Shown: positions 34,901-49,200 of the stretch, one piece after another | Layout of the letters: each line of letters opens with the position of its first letter | Numbering within the stretch: the first letter of the stretch is position 1 | Assembly: GCF_007655135.1 (NCBI RefSeq) | Contig: NW_022204114.1 | Location: 114,590 to 178,589, forward strand | Source: Punica granatum | Lineage: Eukaryota; Streptophyta; Magnoliopsida; Myrtales; Lythraceae | Reading direction: 5' to 3' | DNA: 64,000 nt | Translations under genes and position numbers: made by a program | Notes under the pieces: model-generated | The model's input: the letters and a program-made list of their open reading frames with translations, nothing else | What the model was told of the DNA's origin: nothing | The model's database searches: none

Positions 34901-37900
34901 TTCCTGCCTCGCAAGTTCGCCGAGCCACCTCGCCCGTGCTTCTTGCAACTTTGCCGGGTCTGCTAACACGAGCGAGTTTCATTTCTTGCACCGCATGTTC
35001 GCCGAGCCACCTCCCTCGTGCCTCTTGCAACCTTGCGGGGTCGGCTAACCCGTTCGAGTTTACTTTCTTGCATAGCATGTTCGCCGAGGCACCTCGCTCG
35101 TGCCTCTTGCAACCTTGCCGGTTCCTTTAACCCGTGCGAACTTACTTTCCTACACCGCTAGTTCGCCGAGCCTCCACACTCATGCCTTTTGCAACCTTGC
35201 CGGGTTTGCGAACCCGTGTTAGCTTACTTTTCTGCACCGCAAGTTCGCCGAGCCACCTGGCTCGTACCTCCTGCAAGCTTGCCGAGTCTGCAAATCCGTG
35301 CGATTTTACTTTCCTGCTTCGCAAGTTCGCCGAGCCACCTCGCCTGTGCTTCTTGCAACCTTGCCGGGTCTGCTAACCCGTGCGAGCTTACTTTCCTGCA
35401 CCGCAAGTTCGCCTAGCCACCTCGCTCGTGCCTCTTGCAACCTTTCCAGGTCTGCTAACCCGAGCGAGGTTCATTTCTTGCACCGCAAGTTCGCTGAGCC
35501 ACCTCGCTCGTGCCTCTTGCAACCTTGCGGGTTTGGCTAACACGTTCGAGTTTACTTTCTTGCAACGCATGTTCGCCAAGCCACCTCGTTCGTGCCTCTT
35601 GCAACCTTGCCGGGTCCGCTAACCCGTGCGAGCTTACTTTCCTACACCGCAAGTTCGCCGAGCTGCCACGCTCATGCCTTTTGCAACCCTGCCGGGTCTG
35701 CGAACCCGTGAGAGATTACTTTCTTGCACCGCAAGTTCGCCGAGCCACCTCGCTCGTGCCTCTTTCTACCTTGCCGGGTCAACTAACCCGTACGAGCTTA
35801 CTTTCGTGCACCGCAACTTCGTAGAGCCACCTCGCTCGTGCCTCTTGAAACCTTGCCAAGTCTGCTAACCCGAGCGAGTTTCATTTCTTGCACTGCAAGT
35901 TAGCCGAGCCACCTCGCTCGTGCCTCTTGCAACTTTGCCAGGTTTGCTAATCCATGCGAGTTTACTTTCCTGCTTCGCAAGTTCATTGAGCCACCACGCT
36001 CGTGCCCCTTGCAACCTTGCCGAGTCTGCTAACCCGTGCGATTTTACTTTCCTGCCTCGCAAGTTCGTCGAGCCACCTCGCCCGTGTTTCTTGCAACCTA
36101 GCCGGGTCTGCTAACCCGAGCGAGTTTCATTTCTTGCACTGCAAGTTCGCCGAGCCACCTCGCTCATGCCTCCTGCAACCTTGCCAGATTTGCTAACCCA
36201 TGCGAGCTTACTTTCCTGCACCGCAAGTTCATTGAGCCACCACGGTCGTGCCCCTTGCAACCTTGCCGAGTCTGCCAACCCATGCGATTTTACTTTCCTG
36301 CCTCGCAAGTTCGCCGATCCACCTCGCCCGTGCTTCCTGCAACCTTGCCGGGTCTGCTAACCCAAGCGAGTTTCATTTCTTGCACCGCAAGTTCGCCGAG
36401 CCACCTCGCTCGTGCCTCTTGCAACCTTGCGGGGTCGGCTAACCCGTTCGAGTTTACTTTCTTGCACCGCAAGTTCGTCGAGCCACCTCGCTCGTGCCTC
36501 TTGCAACGTTGCCGGGTTTGCTAACCCGTGAGAGATTACTTTCCTGCACCGCAAGTTCGCCGAGCCACCTCGCTCGTGCCACTTCCTACCTTGCCGGGTC
36601 TACTAACCCGTACGAGCTTACTTTCCTGCATCGCAAGTTCGCCGAGCCACCACGCTCATGCCTTCTGCAACCTTGCCGGGTTTGTGAACCCGTGTTAGCT
36701 TACTTTTCTGCATCGCAAGTTCGCCGAGCTACCTAGCTCGTGGCTCTAGCTACCTTGCCGTGCCAGCTATCCCGTGAGAGATTACTTTCCTGCACCACAA
36801 GTTCGCCGAGCCACCTCGCTCGTGCCTCTTGCAACCTACACGGGTCTGCTAACCCGTGTGAGCCCACTTTCCTGCGCCGCAAGTTCGCCTAGCCACCTCC
36901 CTCGTGCCTTTTGCAATCTTGCCGGGTCTGCTAATCCGTGCGAGTTTACTTTCTTGAACCGTAAATTCGCCGAACCACCTCGCTCGTGCCCCTTGCAACC
37001 TTGCCGGGTCTGCTAACCCGTGCGTGCTTACTTTCCGGCACCGCAAGTTCGCCGAGCCACCTCGCTCGTGCCTCATGCAACCTTGCCCGATCTGCTAACC
37101 CTTGCAAGCTTACTTTCCTGCACCGCAAGTTCATTGAGCCACCACGCTCGTGCCCCTTGCAACCTTGCCGAGTCTGCTAATCCGTGCGATTTTACTTTCC
37201 TGCCTCGCAAGTTCGCCGAGCCACCTGACCCGTGCTTCTTGTAACCTTGCCAGGTCTGCTAACCCGTGCGAGCTTAGTTTCCAGCACCGCAAGTTCGCCT
37301 AGCAACCTCGCTCGTGCCTCATGCAACCTTGTCAGGCCCGCTAACTCGAGCGAGTTTCATTTCTTGCACCTCAAGTTCGCCGAACCACCTCGCTCGTTCC
37401 TCTTGCAACCTTGCGGGGTCGGCCAACCCGTTTGTGTTTATTTTCTTACATCGCAAGTTCGCCAAGCCAACTCGCTCGTGCCTCTTGCAACCTTGCCGGG
37501 TCCGCTAACCCGTGCGAGCTTACTTTCCAACACCGCAAGTTTGCCGAGCCACCACGCTCATGCCTCTTGCAACGTTGCCGGGTTTGCTAACCCGTGAGAG
37601 ATTACTTTCCTGCACCGCAAGTTCGCCGAGCCACCTCGCTCGTGCCACTTCCTACCTTGCCGGGTCTACTAACCCGTACGAGCTTACTTTCCTGTATCGC
37701 AAGTTCGCCGAGCCACCACGCTCATGCCTTCTGCAACCTTGCCGGGTTTGTGAACCCGTGTTAGCTTACTTTTCTGCATCGCAAGTTTGCCGAGCTACCT
37801 AGCTCGTGGCTCTAGCTACCTTGCCGTGTCAGCTATCCCGTGAGAGATTACTTTCCTGCACCACAAGTTCGCCGAGCCACCTCGCTCGTGCCTCTTGCAA

Positions 37901-38100
37901 CCTAGACGGGTCTGCTAACCCGTGTGAGCCCACTTTCCTGCGCCGCAAGTTTGCCGAGCCACCTCCCTCGTGCCTCTTGCAATCTTGCCGGGTCTGCTAA
38001 TCCGTGCGAGTTTACTTTCTTGAACCGTAAATTCGCCGAACCACCTCGCTCGTGCCCCTTGCAACCTTGCCGGGTCTGCTAACCCGTGCGTGCTTACTTT
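31950..38100 (+). repeat. Block duplicated at exactly 64 monomers (5,248 bp), with a local 13-mer
   Basis: 31950-32850 matches 37200-38100 at 5,248 bp (64 x 82), sharing CACCTGACCCGTGC, CCAACACCGC and GCCGTGTCARCTATCCC. Within the right part, 36490-37130 and 37560-38200 match at 1,066 bp (13 x 82). Exact multiples of 82 show that the register was preserved. Confidence 0.75.
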
Positions 38101-39570
38101 CCGGCACCGCAAGTTCGCCGAGCCACCTCGCTCGTGCCTCATGCAACCTTGCCGGGTCTGCTAACCCGTGCGTGCTTACTTTCCGGCACCGCAAGTTCGC
38201 CGAGCCACCTCGCTCGTGCCTCTTGCAACCTTACCCTGTCCGCTAACCCGTGCGAGCTTACTTTCCTACATCGCAAGTTCGACGAGCCACCACGCTCATG
38301 CCTTTTGCAACCTTGCCGGGTTTGCGAACCCGTGTTAGCTTACTTTTCTGCACCGCAAGTTCGCCGAGCCACCTGGCTCGTACCTCCTGCAAGCTTGCCG
38401 AGTCTGCAAATCCGTGCGATTTTACTTTCCTGCTTCGCAAGTTCGCCGAGCCACCTCGCCCGTGCTTCTTGCAACCTTGCCGGGTCTGCTAACCCGTGCG
38501 AGCTTACTTTCCTGCACCGCAAGTTCGCCCTAGCCACCTCGCTCGTGCCTCTTGCAACCTTTCCAGTCTGCTAACCCGAGCGAGGTTCATTTCTTGCACC
38601 GCAAGTTCGCTGAGCCACCTCGCTCGTGCCTCTTGCAACCTTGCGGGTTTGGCTAACACGTTCGAGTTTACTTTCTTGCAACGCATGTTCGCCAAGCCAC
38701 CTCGTTCGTGCCTCTTGCAACCTTGCCGGGTCCGCTAACCCGTGCGAGCTACTTTCCTACACCGCAAGTTCGCCGAGCTACCACGCTCATGCCTTTTGCA
38801 ACCCTGCGGGTCTGCGAACCCGTGAGAGATTACTTTCTTGCACCGCAAGTTCGCCGAGCCACCTCGCTCGTGCCTCTCTTACCTTGCCGGGTCAACTAAC
38901 CCGTACGAGCTTACTTTCGTGCACCGCAACTTCGTAGAGCCACCTCGCTCGTGCCTCTTGAAACCTTGCCAAGTCTGCTAACCCGAGCGAGTTTCATTTC
39001 TTGCACTGCAAGTTAGCCGAGCCACCTCGCTCGTGCCTCTTGCAACTTTGCCAGGTTTGCTAACCCGTGCGAGTTTACTTTCCTGCTTCGCAAGTTCATT
39101 GAGCCACCACGCTCGTGCCCCTTGCAACCTTGCCGAGTCTGCTAACCCGTGCGATTTTACTTTCCTGCCTCGCAAGTTCGTCGAGCCACCTCGCCCGTGT
39201 TTCTTGCAACCTAGCCGGGTCTGCTAACCCGAGCGAGTTTCATTTCTTGCACTGCAAGTTCGCCGAGCCACCTCGCTCATGCCTCCTGCAACCTTGCCAG
39301 ATTTGCTAACCCATGCGAGCTTACTTTCCTGCACCGCAAGTTCATTGAGCCACCACAGTCGTGCCCCTTGCAACCTTGCCGAGTCTGCCAACCCATGCGA
39401 TCAACCCATGCGATTTTACTTTCCTGCCTCGCAAGTTCGCCGATCCACCTCGCCCGTGCTTCTTGCAACCTTGCTGGGTCTGCTAACCCGAGCGAGTTTC
39501 ATCTTCTGCACCGCAAGTTCTCGAGCCACCTCGCTCGGTCTCTTGCAACCTTGCGGGGTCGGCTGACCGT
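35130..39570 (+). repeat. Block duplicated at 38 monomers (about 3,116 bp)
   Basis: 35130-36450 matches 38250-39565 at 3,116 bp, falling to 3,113 bp after small losses in the right copy. Shared marks are CAAGTTAGCCGAGCC, CGTGCACCGCAACTTC and CCTGCAAGCTTGCCGAG. Confidence 0.75.
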
Positions 39571-40599
39571 TCGAGTTTACTTTCTTGCAACGCAAGTTCG
39601 CCGAGCCACCTCGCTCGTGCCTCTTGCCACCTTGCCAGGTCCGCTAACCCGTGCGAGCTTACTTTCCTACACCGCAAGTTCGCCGAGCCATTCGCACCTG
39701 CCTTTGCAAACCTTGCCGGGTCTGCTAACCGTGGGAGATTACTTTCTGCACCGCAAGTTCGCCGAGCCACCTCGCTCGTGCCTCTTTCTACTTTGCCGGG
39801 TCTACTAACCCGTACGAGCTTACTTTCCTGCACCGCAAGTTCGTAGAGCCACCTTGCTCCTGCCACTTGCAACCTTGCCAGGTCTACTAACCCATGCGAG
39901 CTTACTTTCCTGCACCGAAAGTTCTTTGAGCCACCACGCTCGTGCCCCTTGCAACCTTGCCGTGTCTGCTAATCCGTGCGATTTTACTTTCCTGCCTCGC
40001 AAGTTCGCCGAGCCACCTCGCCCGTGCTTCTTGCAACCTTGCCGGGTCTGCTAACCCAAGCGAGTTTCATTTCTTGCACCGCAAGTTCGCCGAGCCACCT
40101 CGCTCGTGCCTCTTGCAACCTTGCGGGGTCGGCTAACCCGTTCGAGTTTACTTTCTTGCATCGCAAGTTCGCCGAGCCACCTCGCTCGTGCCTCTTGCAA
40201 CCTTGCCGGGTCTGCTAATTCGTGCAACCATACTTTCCTGCACCGCAAGTTCGCGTAGCCACCTCGCTCGTGCCTCTTGTAACCTTGCCAGGTCCGCTAA
40301 CTCGTGCGAGCTTATTTTCCTTCACCGCATGTTCGCCGAGCCACCTCACTCATGCCTCTTGGAGCCTTGCCAGGTTTACTAACCCATGCGAGCTTACTTT
40401 CCTGCACCGAAAGTTCGTTGAGCCACCACGCTCGTGCCCCTTGCAACCTTGCCGAGTCTGCTAATCCGTGCGATTTTACTTTCGTACCTCGCAAGTTCGC
40501 CTAGCCACCTTGCCCGTGCTTCTTGCAACCTTGCCGAATCTGCTAACCCGGGCGAGCTTACTTTCCTGCACCGGAAGTTCGCCTAGCCACCTCGCGCGT

Positions 40600-43500
40600 G
40601 CCTCTTGCAACCTTTCCAGGTCTGCTAACCAAAGCGAAGTTCATTTCTTGCACCGCAAGTTCGCCGAGCCACCTCGCTCGTGCCTATTGCAACCTTGCGG
40701 GGTCGGCTAACCCATTCGAGTTTTCTTTCTTGCAACGCAAGTTCGCCGAGCCACCTCGCTCGTGCCTCTTGCAACCTTGCCGGGTCCGCTAACCCGTGCG
40801 AGCTTACTTTCATACACCGCAATTTCGCCGAGCCACCACGCTCATGCCTTTTGCAACCTTGCCGGGTCTGCTAACCCGTGGGAGATTACTTTCTTCCACC
40901 GCAAGTTCGCCGAGCCACTACGCTCGTGCCTCTTTCTACCTTGCCGGGACTACAAACCCGTACGAGCTTAGTTTCCTGCACCGCAAGTTCGTAGAGCCAC
41001 CTCGCTCGTGCCACTTGCAACCTTGCCAAGTCTGCTAACCCGAGCGAGCTTCATTTCTTGCACTGCAAGTTCGCCGAGCCACCTCGCTCGTGCCTCTTGC
41101 AACCTTGCCAGGTTTGCTAACCCATGCGAGCTTACTTTCTTGCGCCGCAAGTTCATTGAGCCACCACGCTCGTGCCCCTTGCAACCTTGCCGAGTCTGCT
41201 AACCCGTGCGATTTTACTTTCCTGCCTCGCAAGTTCGCCGTCCCACCTCGCCCGTGCTTCTTACAACCTTGCCGGCTCTGCTAACCCAAGCGAGTTTCGT
41301 TTCTTGCCTCGCAAGTTCGCCGAGCCACCTCGCTCGTGCCACTTGCAACCTTGCGGGGTCGGCTAACCCGTTCGAGTTTACTTTCTTGCAACGCAAGTTC
41401 GCCGAGCCACCTCGCTCGTGCCTCTTGCAACCTTGCCAGGTCCGCTAACCCGTGCGAGCTTATTTTCCTACACCGCAAGTTCGCCGATCCGACACGCTCC
41501 TGCCTTTTGCAACCTTGCCGGGTCTGCTAACCCGTGAGAGATTACTTTCTTGCACCGCAAGTTCGCCGAGCCACCTCGCTCGTGCCTCTTTCTACCTTGT
41601 CGGGTCTACTAACCCGTACGAGCTTACTTTCCTGCACCGCAAGTTCGTAGAGCCACCTCGCTCGTCCCTCTTGCAACCTTGCGGAGTCGGCTAACCCGTT
41701 CGAGTTTACTTTCTTGCAACGCAAGTTCGCCGAGCCACCTCGCTCGTGCCTCTTGCAACCTTGCCGGGTCCGCTAACCCGTGCGAGCTTACTTTCCTACA
41801 CCGCAAGTTCGCCGAGCCACCACGATCATGCCTTTTGCAACCTTGCGGGGTCTGCTAACGCGTGGGAGAATACTTTCTTGCACCGCAAGTTCGCCGAGCC
41901 ATCACGCTCGTGCCCCTTTCTACCTTGCCGGGTCGACTAACCCGTACAAGCATACTTTCCTGCACCGCAAGTTCGAAGAGCCACCTCGCTCGTGCCACTT
42001 GCAACCTTGCCAAGTCTGCTAACCCGAGCGAGTTTCATTTCTTGCACTGCAAGTTCGCCGAGCCACCTCGCTCGTGCCTCTTGCGACCTTGCCAGGTTTG
42101 CTAACCCATGCGAGCTTACTTTCCTGCGCCGCAAGTTCATTGAGCCACCACGCTCTTGCCCCTTGCAACCTTGCCGAGTCTGCTAACCCGTGCGATTTTA
42201 CTTTCCTGCCTCGCAAGTTCGCCGAGCCACCTCGCCCGTGCTTCTTGCAACCTTGCCGGGTCTACTAACCCAAGCGAGTTTCATTTCTTGCACCGCAAGT
42301 TCGCCGAGCCACCTCGCTCGTGCCTCTTGCAACCTTGCGGGGTCGGCTAACTCGTTCGAGTTTACTTTCTTGCATCGCAAGTTCGCCGAGCCACCTCGCT
42401 CGTGCCTCTTGCAACCTTGCGGGTCTGCTAATTCGTGCAACCTTACTTTCTGCACCGCAAGTTCGCGTAGCCACCTCGCTCGGCCTCTTGTACCTTGCCA
42501 GGTCCGCTAACACGTGCGAGCTTATTTTCCTTCACCGCAAGTTCGCCGAGCCACCTCACTCATGCCTCTTGCAACCTTGCCAGGTCTACTAACCCATGCG
42601 AGCTTACTTTCCTGCACCGAAAGTTCTTTGAGCCACCACGCTCGTGCCCCTTGCAACCTTGCCGAGTCTGCTAATCCGTGCGATTTTACATTCCTACCTC
42701 GCAAGTTCGCCGAGCCACCTCGCCCGTGCTTCTTGCAACCTTGCCGGATCTGCTAACCCGTGAGAGATTACTTTCTTGCACCGCAAGTTCGCCGAGCCAC
42801 CTTGCTCGTGCCTCTTTCAACCTTGCCGGGTCTACTAACCCGCACGAGCTTACTTTCCTGCACCGCAAGTTCGTATAGCCACTTCCCTCGTGCCTTTTGC
42901 AATCTTGCCAAGTCTGCTAACCCGAGCAAGTTTCATTTCTTGCACTGCAAGTTCGTCGAGCCACCTCGCTCGTGCCTCTTGCAACCTTGCCAGGTTTGCT
43001 AACCCATGCGAGCTTACTTTCCTACACCGCAAGTTCATTGAGCCACCACGCTCGTGCCCCTTGCAACCTTGCCGAGTCTTCTAACCCGTGCGATTTTACT
43101 TTCCTGCCTCGCAAGTTCGCCGAGCCACCTCGCCCGTGTTTCTTGCAACCTAGCCGGGTCGGCTAACCCGAGCGAGTTTCATTTCGTGCACTGCAAGTTC
43201 GCCGAGCCACCTCGCTCCTGCCTCTTGCAACCTTGCTAGGTTTGCTAACCCATGCGAGCTTACTTTTTTGCACCGCAAGTTCATTGAGCTACCACGCTCG
43301 TGCCCCTTGCAACCTTGCCGAGTCTGCTAACCCGTGCGTTTTTACTTTCCTGCCTCGCAAGTTCGCCGAGCCACCTCGCCCGTGCTTCTTGCAACCTTGC
43401 CGGGTCTGCTAACCCGAGCGAGATTCATTTCTTGCACCGCAAGTTCGCCGAGCCACCTCGCTCGTGCCTCTTGCAACCTTGCGGGGTCGGCTAACCCATT

Positions 43501-46210
43501 CGAGTTTTCTTTCTTGCAACGCAAGTTCGCCGAGCCACCTCGCTCGTGCCTCTTACAACCTTGCCGGGTCCGCTAACCCGTGCGAGCTTACTTTCATACA
43601 CCGCAAGTTCGCCGAGCCACCACGCTCATGCCTTTTGCAACATTGCCGGGTCTGCTAACCCGTGGGAGATTACTTTCTTCCACCGCAAGTTCGCCGAGCC
43701 ACTACGCTCGTGCCTCTTTCTACCTTGCCGGGACTACAAACCCGTACGAGCTTATTTTCCTGCACCGCAAGTTCGTAGAGAGCACCTCGCTCGTGCCACT
43801 TGCAACCTTGCCTAGTCTGCTAACCCGAGCGAGCTTCATTTCTGCACTGCAAGTTCGCCGAGCCACCTCGCTCGTGCCTCTTGCAACCTTGCCAGGTTTG
43901 CTAACCCATGCGAGCTTACTTTCTTGCGGCGCAAGTTCATTGAGCCACCACGCTCGTGCCCCTTGCAACCTTGCCGAGTCTGCTAACCCGTGCGATTTTA
44001 CTTTCCTGCCTCGCAAGTTCGCCGTCCCACCTCGCCCGTGCTTCTTACAATCTTGCCGGGTCTGCTAACCCAAGCGAGTTTCGTTTCTTGCACCGCAAGT
44101 TCGCCGAGCCACCTCGCTCGTGCCACTTGCAACCTTGCGGGGTCGGCTAACCCGTTCGAGTTTTACTTTCTTGCAACGCAAGTTCGCCGAGCCACCTCGC
44201 TCGTGCCTCTTGCAACCTTGCCGGTCCGCTAACCCGTGCGAGCTTACTTTCCTACTCCGCAAGTTCGCCGATCCGACACGCTCTGCCTTTTGCAACCTTG
44301 CCGGGTCTGCTAAACCGTGAGAGATTACTTCTTGCACCGCAAGTTCGCCGAGCCACTCGCTCGTGCCTCTTTCTACCTTGTCGGGTCTACTAACCCGTCG
44401 AGCTTACTTTCCTGCACCGCAAGTTCGTAGAGCTACCTCGCTCGTCCCTCTTGCAACCTTGCGGGGTCGGCTAACCCGTTCGAGTTTACTTTCTTGCAAC
44501 GCAAGTTCGCCGAGCCACCTCGCTCGTGCCTCTTGCAACCTTACCGGGTCCGCTAACCCGTGCGAGCTTACTTTCCTACACCGCAAGTTCGCCGAGCCAC
44601 CACGATCATGCCTTTTGCAACCTTGCGGGGTCTGCTAACGCGTGGGAGAATACTTTCTTGCACCGCAAGTTCGCCGAGCCATCACGCTCGTGCCTCTTTC
44701 TACCTTGCCGGGTCGACTAACCCGTACAAGCATACTTTCCTGCACCGCAAGTTCGAAGAGTCACCTCGCTCGTGCCACTTGCAACCTTGCCAAGTCTGCT
44801 AACCCGAGCGAGTTTCATTTCTTGCACTGCAAGTTCGCCGAGCCACCTCGCTCGTGCCTCTTGCGACCTTGCCAGGTTTGCTAACCCATGCGAGCTTACT
44901 TTCCTGCGCCGCAAGTTCATTGAGCCACCACGCTCTTGCCCCTTGCAACCTTGCCGAGTCTGCTAACCCGTGCGATTTTACTTTCCTGCCTCGCAAGTTC
45001 GCCGAGCCACCTCGCCCGTGCTTCTTGCAACCTTGCCGGGTCTACTAACCCAAGCGAGTTTCATTTCTTGCACCGCAAGTTCGCCGAGCCACCTCGCTCG
45101 TGCCTCTTGCAACCTTGCGGGGTCGGCTAACCCGTTCGAGTTTACTTTCTTGCATCGCAAGTTCGCCGAGCCACCTCGCTCGTGCCTCTTGCAACCTTGC
45201 CGGGTCTGCTAATTCGTGCAACCTTACTTTCCTGCCTAGCAAGTTCGCCGAGCCACCTCGCCCGTGCCTCTTTCTACCTTGCCGGGTCTACTAACCCGTA
45301 CGAGCTTACTTTCCTTCACCGCAAGTTCGTGGAGCCACCTCGCTCCTGCCTCTTGCAACCTTGCCAGGTTTGCTAACCCATGCGAGCTTACTTTCCTGCA
45401 CCGAAAGTTCTTTGAGCCACCACGCTCGTGCCCCTTGCAACCTTGCCGAGTCTGCTAATCCGTGCGATTTTACATTCCTACCTCGCAAGTTCGCCGAGCC
45501 ACCTCGCCCGTGCTTCTTGCAACCTTGCCGATCTGCTAACCGTGAGAGATTACTTTCTTGCACCGCAAGTTCGCCGAGCCACCTTGCTCGTGCCTCTTTC
45601 AACCTTGCGGGTCTACTAACCGCACGAGCTTACTTTCCTGCACCGCAAGTTCGTAGAGCCACTTCCCTCGGCCTTTTGCAATCTTGCCAAGTCTGCTAAC
45701 CCGAGCAAGTTTCATTTCTTGCACTGCAAGTTCGTCGAGCCACCTCGCTCGTGCCTCTTGCAACCTGCCAGGTTTGCTAACCCATGCGAGCTTACTTTCC
45801 TGCACCGCAAGTTCATTGAGCCACCACGCTCGTGCCCCTTGCAACCTTGCGAGTCTTCTAACCCGTGCGATTTTACTTTCCTGCCTCGCAAGTTCGCCGA
45901 GCCACCCGCCCCGTGTTTCTTGCAACCTAGCCGGGTCGGCTAACCCGAGCGAGTTTCATTTCGTGCACTGCAAGTTCGCCGAGCCACCTCGCTCCTGCCT
46001 CTTGCAACCTTGCTAGGTTTGCTAACCCATGCGAGCTTACTTTTTTGCACCGCAAGTTCATTGAGCCACCACGCTCGTGCCCCTTGCAACCTTGCCGAGT
46101 CTGCTAACCCGTGCGTTTTACTTTCTGCCTCGCAAGTTCGCCGAGCCACCTCGCCCGTGCTTCTTGCAAACTTGCCGGGTCTGCTAACCCGAGCGAGTTT
46201 CATTCTTGCA
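40600..46210 (+). repeat. Two copies of a 34-monomer higher-order repeat (about 2.78 kb)
   Basis: 40600-43400 and 43400-46210 match at offsets of 2,784 to 2,776 bp. Shared marks are CTTTCATACACCGC, CCGATCCGACACGC, CTAACGCGTGGGAGAATAC and GACTACAAACCCG. The second copy carries many one-base losses that the first lacks, near 43790-44400 and 45530-46200. Confidence 0.8.
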
Positions 46211-49200
46211 CCGCAAGTTCTCCGAGCCACCTCGCTCGTGCCTCTTGCAACCTTGCGGGGTCGGCTAACCCATTCGAGTTTACTTTCTTGCAACGCAAGT
46301 TCGCCGAGCCACCTCGCTCGTGCCTTTTGCCACCTTGCCGGGTCCGCTAACCCGTGCGAGCTTACTTTCCTACACCGCAAGTTCGCCGAGCCATTACGCA
46401 CCTGCCTTTTGCAACCTTGCCGTGTCTGCTAACCCGTGGGAGATTACTTTCTTGCACCGCAAGTTCGCCGAGCCACCTCGCTCGTGCCTCTTTCTACTTT
46501 GCCGGGTATACTAACCCGTACGAGCTTACTTTCCTGCACCGCAAGTTCGTAGAGCCACCTCGCTCCTGCCACTTGCGACCTTGCCAGGTTTGCTAACCCA
46601 TGCGAGCTTACTTTCCTGCACCGCAAGTTCATTGAGCCACCACGATCGTGCCCCTTGCAACCATGCCGAGTCTGCTAACCCGTGCGATTTTACTTTCCTG
46701 CCTCGCAAGTTCGCCGAGCCACCTCGCCCGTGCTTCTTGCAACCTTGCCGGGTCTGCTAACCCGAGCGAGTTTCATTTCTTGCACCGCAATTTCTCCGAG
46801 CCACCTCGCTCTTGCCTCTTGCAACCTTGCGGGGTCGGTTAACCCGTTCGAGTTTACTTTCTTGCAACGCAAGTTTGCTGAGCCACCTCGCTGGTGCCTC
46901 TTGCCACCTTGCCGGGTCCGTTAACCCGTGCGAGCTTACTTTCCTACACCGCAAGTTCGCCGAGCCACCACGCGCCTGCCTTTTGCAACCTTGCTGGGTC
47001 TGCTAACCCGTGGGAGATTACTTTCTTGCACCGCAAGTTCGCCGAGCCACCTCGCTCGTGCCTCTTTCTACCGTGCCGGGTCTACTAACCCGTACGAGCT
47101 TACTTTCCTGCACCGCAAGTTCGTAGAGCCACCTCGCTCGTGCCACTTGCAACCTTGCCAAGTCTGCTAACCCGAGCGAGTTTCATTTCTTGCACAGCAA
47201 GTTCGCCGAGCAACCTCGCAGTGTCTCTTGCAAACCTTGTCAGGTTTGCTAACCCCTGTGAGCTTACTTCCCGCGCCGCAAGTTCATTGAGCCACCACGC
47301 TCGTGCCCCTGCAACCTTGCCGAGTCTGCTAACCCGTGCGATTTTACTTTCCTGCCTCGCAAGTTCGCCGAGCCACCTCGCCCGTGTTTCTTGCAACCTA
47401 GCCGGGTCGGCTAACCCGAGCGAGTTTCATTTCGTGCACTGCAAGTTCGCCGAGCCACCTCGCTCCTGCCTCTTGCAACCTTGCTAGGTTTGCTAACCCA
47501 TGCGAGCTTACTTTTTTGCACCGCAAGTTCATTGAGCCACCACGCTCGTGCCCCTTGCAACCTTGCCGAGTCTGCTAACCCGTGCGTTTTTACTTTCCTG
47601 CCTCGCAAGTTCGCCGAGCCACCTCGCCCGTGCTTCTTGCAACCTTGCCGGGTCTGCTAACCCGAGCGAGTTTCATTTCTTGCACCGCAAGTTCTCCGAG
47701 CCACCTCGCTCGTGCCTCTTGCAACCTTGCGGGGTCGGCTAACCCATTCGAGTTTACTTTCTTGCAACGCAAGTTCGCCGAGCCACCTCGCTCGTGCCTT
47801 TTGCCACCTTGCCGGGTCCGCTAACCCGTGCGAGCTTACTTTCCTACACCGCAAGTTCGCCGAGCCATTACGCACCTGCCTTTTGCAACCTTGCCGTGTC
47901 TGATATCCCGTGGGAGATTACTTTCTTGCACCGCAAGTTCGCCGAGCCACCTCGCTCGTGCCTCTTTCTACTTTGCCGGGTCTACTAACCCGTACGAGCT
48001 TACTTTCCTGCACCGCAAGTTCGTAGAGCCACCTCGCTCCTGCCACTTGCGACCTTGCCAGGTTTGCTAACCCATGCGAGCTTACTTTCCTGCACCGCAA
48101 GTTCATTGAGCCACCATGATCGTGCCCCTTGCAACCATGCCGAGTCTGCTAACCCGTGCGATTTTACTTTCCTGCCTCGTAAGTTCGCCGAGCCACCTCA
48201 CCCGTGCTTCTTGCAACCTTGCCGGGTCTGCTAACCCGAGCGAGTTTCATTTCTTGCACCGCAATTTCTCCGAGCCACCTCGCTCTTGCCTCTTGCAACC
48301 TTGCGGGGTCGGTTAACCCGTTCGAGTTTACTTTCTTGCAACGCAAGTTTGCCGAGCCACCTCGCTGGTGCCTCTTGCCACCTTGCCGGGTCCGCTAACC
48401 CGTGCGAGCTTACTTTCCTACACCGCAAGTTCGCCGAGCCACCACGCGCCTGCCTTTTGCAACCTTGCTGGGTCTGCTAACCCGTGGGAGATTACTTTCT
48501 TGCACCGCAAGTTCGCCGAGCCACCTCGCTCGTGCCTCTTTCTACCGTGCCGGGTCTACTAACCCGTACGAGCTTACTTTCCTGCACCGCAAGTTCGTAG
48601 AGCCACCTCGCTCGTGCCACTTGCAACCTTGCCAAGTCTGCTAACCCGAGCGAGTTTCATTTCTTGCACAGCAAGTTCGCCGAGCAACCTCGCACGTGTC
48701 TCTTGCAACCTTGTCAGGTTTGCTAACCCCTGTGAGCTTACTTTCCCGCGCCGCAAGTTCATTGAGCCACCACGCTCGTGCCCCCTGCAACCTTGCCGAG
48801 TCTGCTAACCCGTGCGATTTTACTTTCCTGCCTCGCAAGTTCGCCGAGCCACCTCGCCCGTGTTTCTTGCAACCTAGCCGGGTCGGCTAACCCGAGCGAG
48901 TTTCATTTCGTGCACTGCAAGTTCGCCGAGCCACCTCGCTCGTGCCTCTTGCAACCTTGCGGGGTTTGCTAACCCATGCGAGCTTACTTTTTTGCACCGC
49001 AAGTTCATTGAGCCACCACGCTCGTGCCCCTTGCAACCTTGCCGAGTCTGCTAACCCGTGCGTTTTTACTTTCCTGCCTCGCAAGTTCGCCTAGCCACCT
49101 CGCCCTGCTTCTTGCAACCTTGCCGGGTCTGCTAACCCGAGCGAGTTTCATTTCTTTGCAACCGCAAGTTTCCCGAGCCACCTCGCTCTTGCCTCTTGCA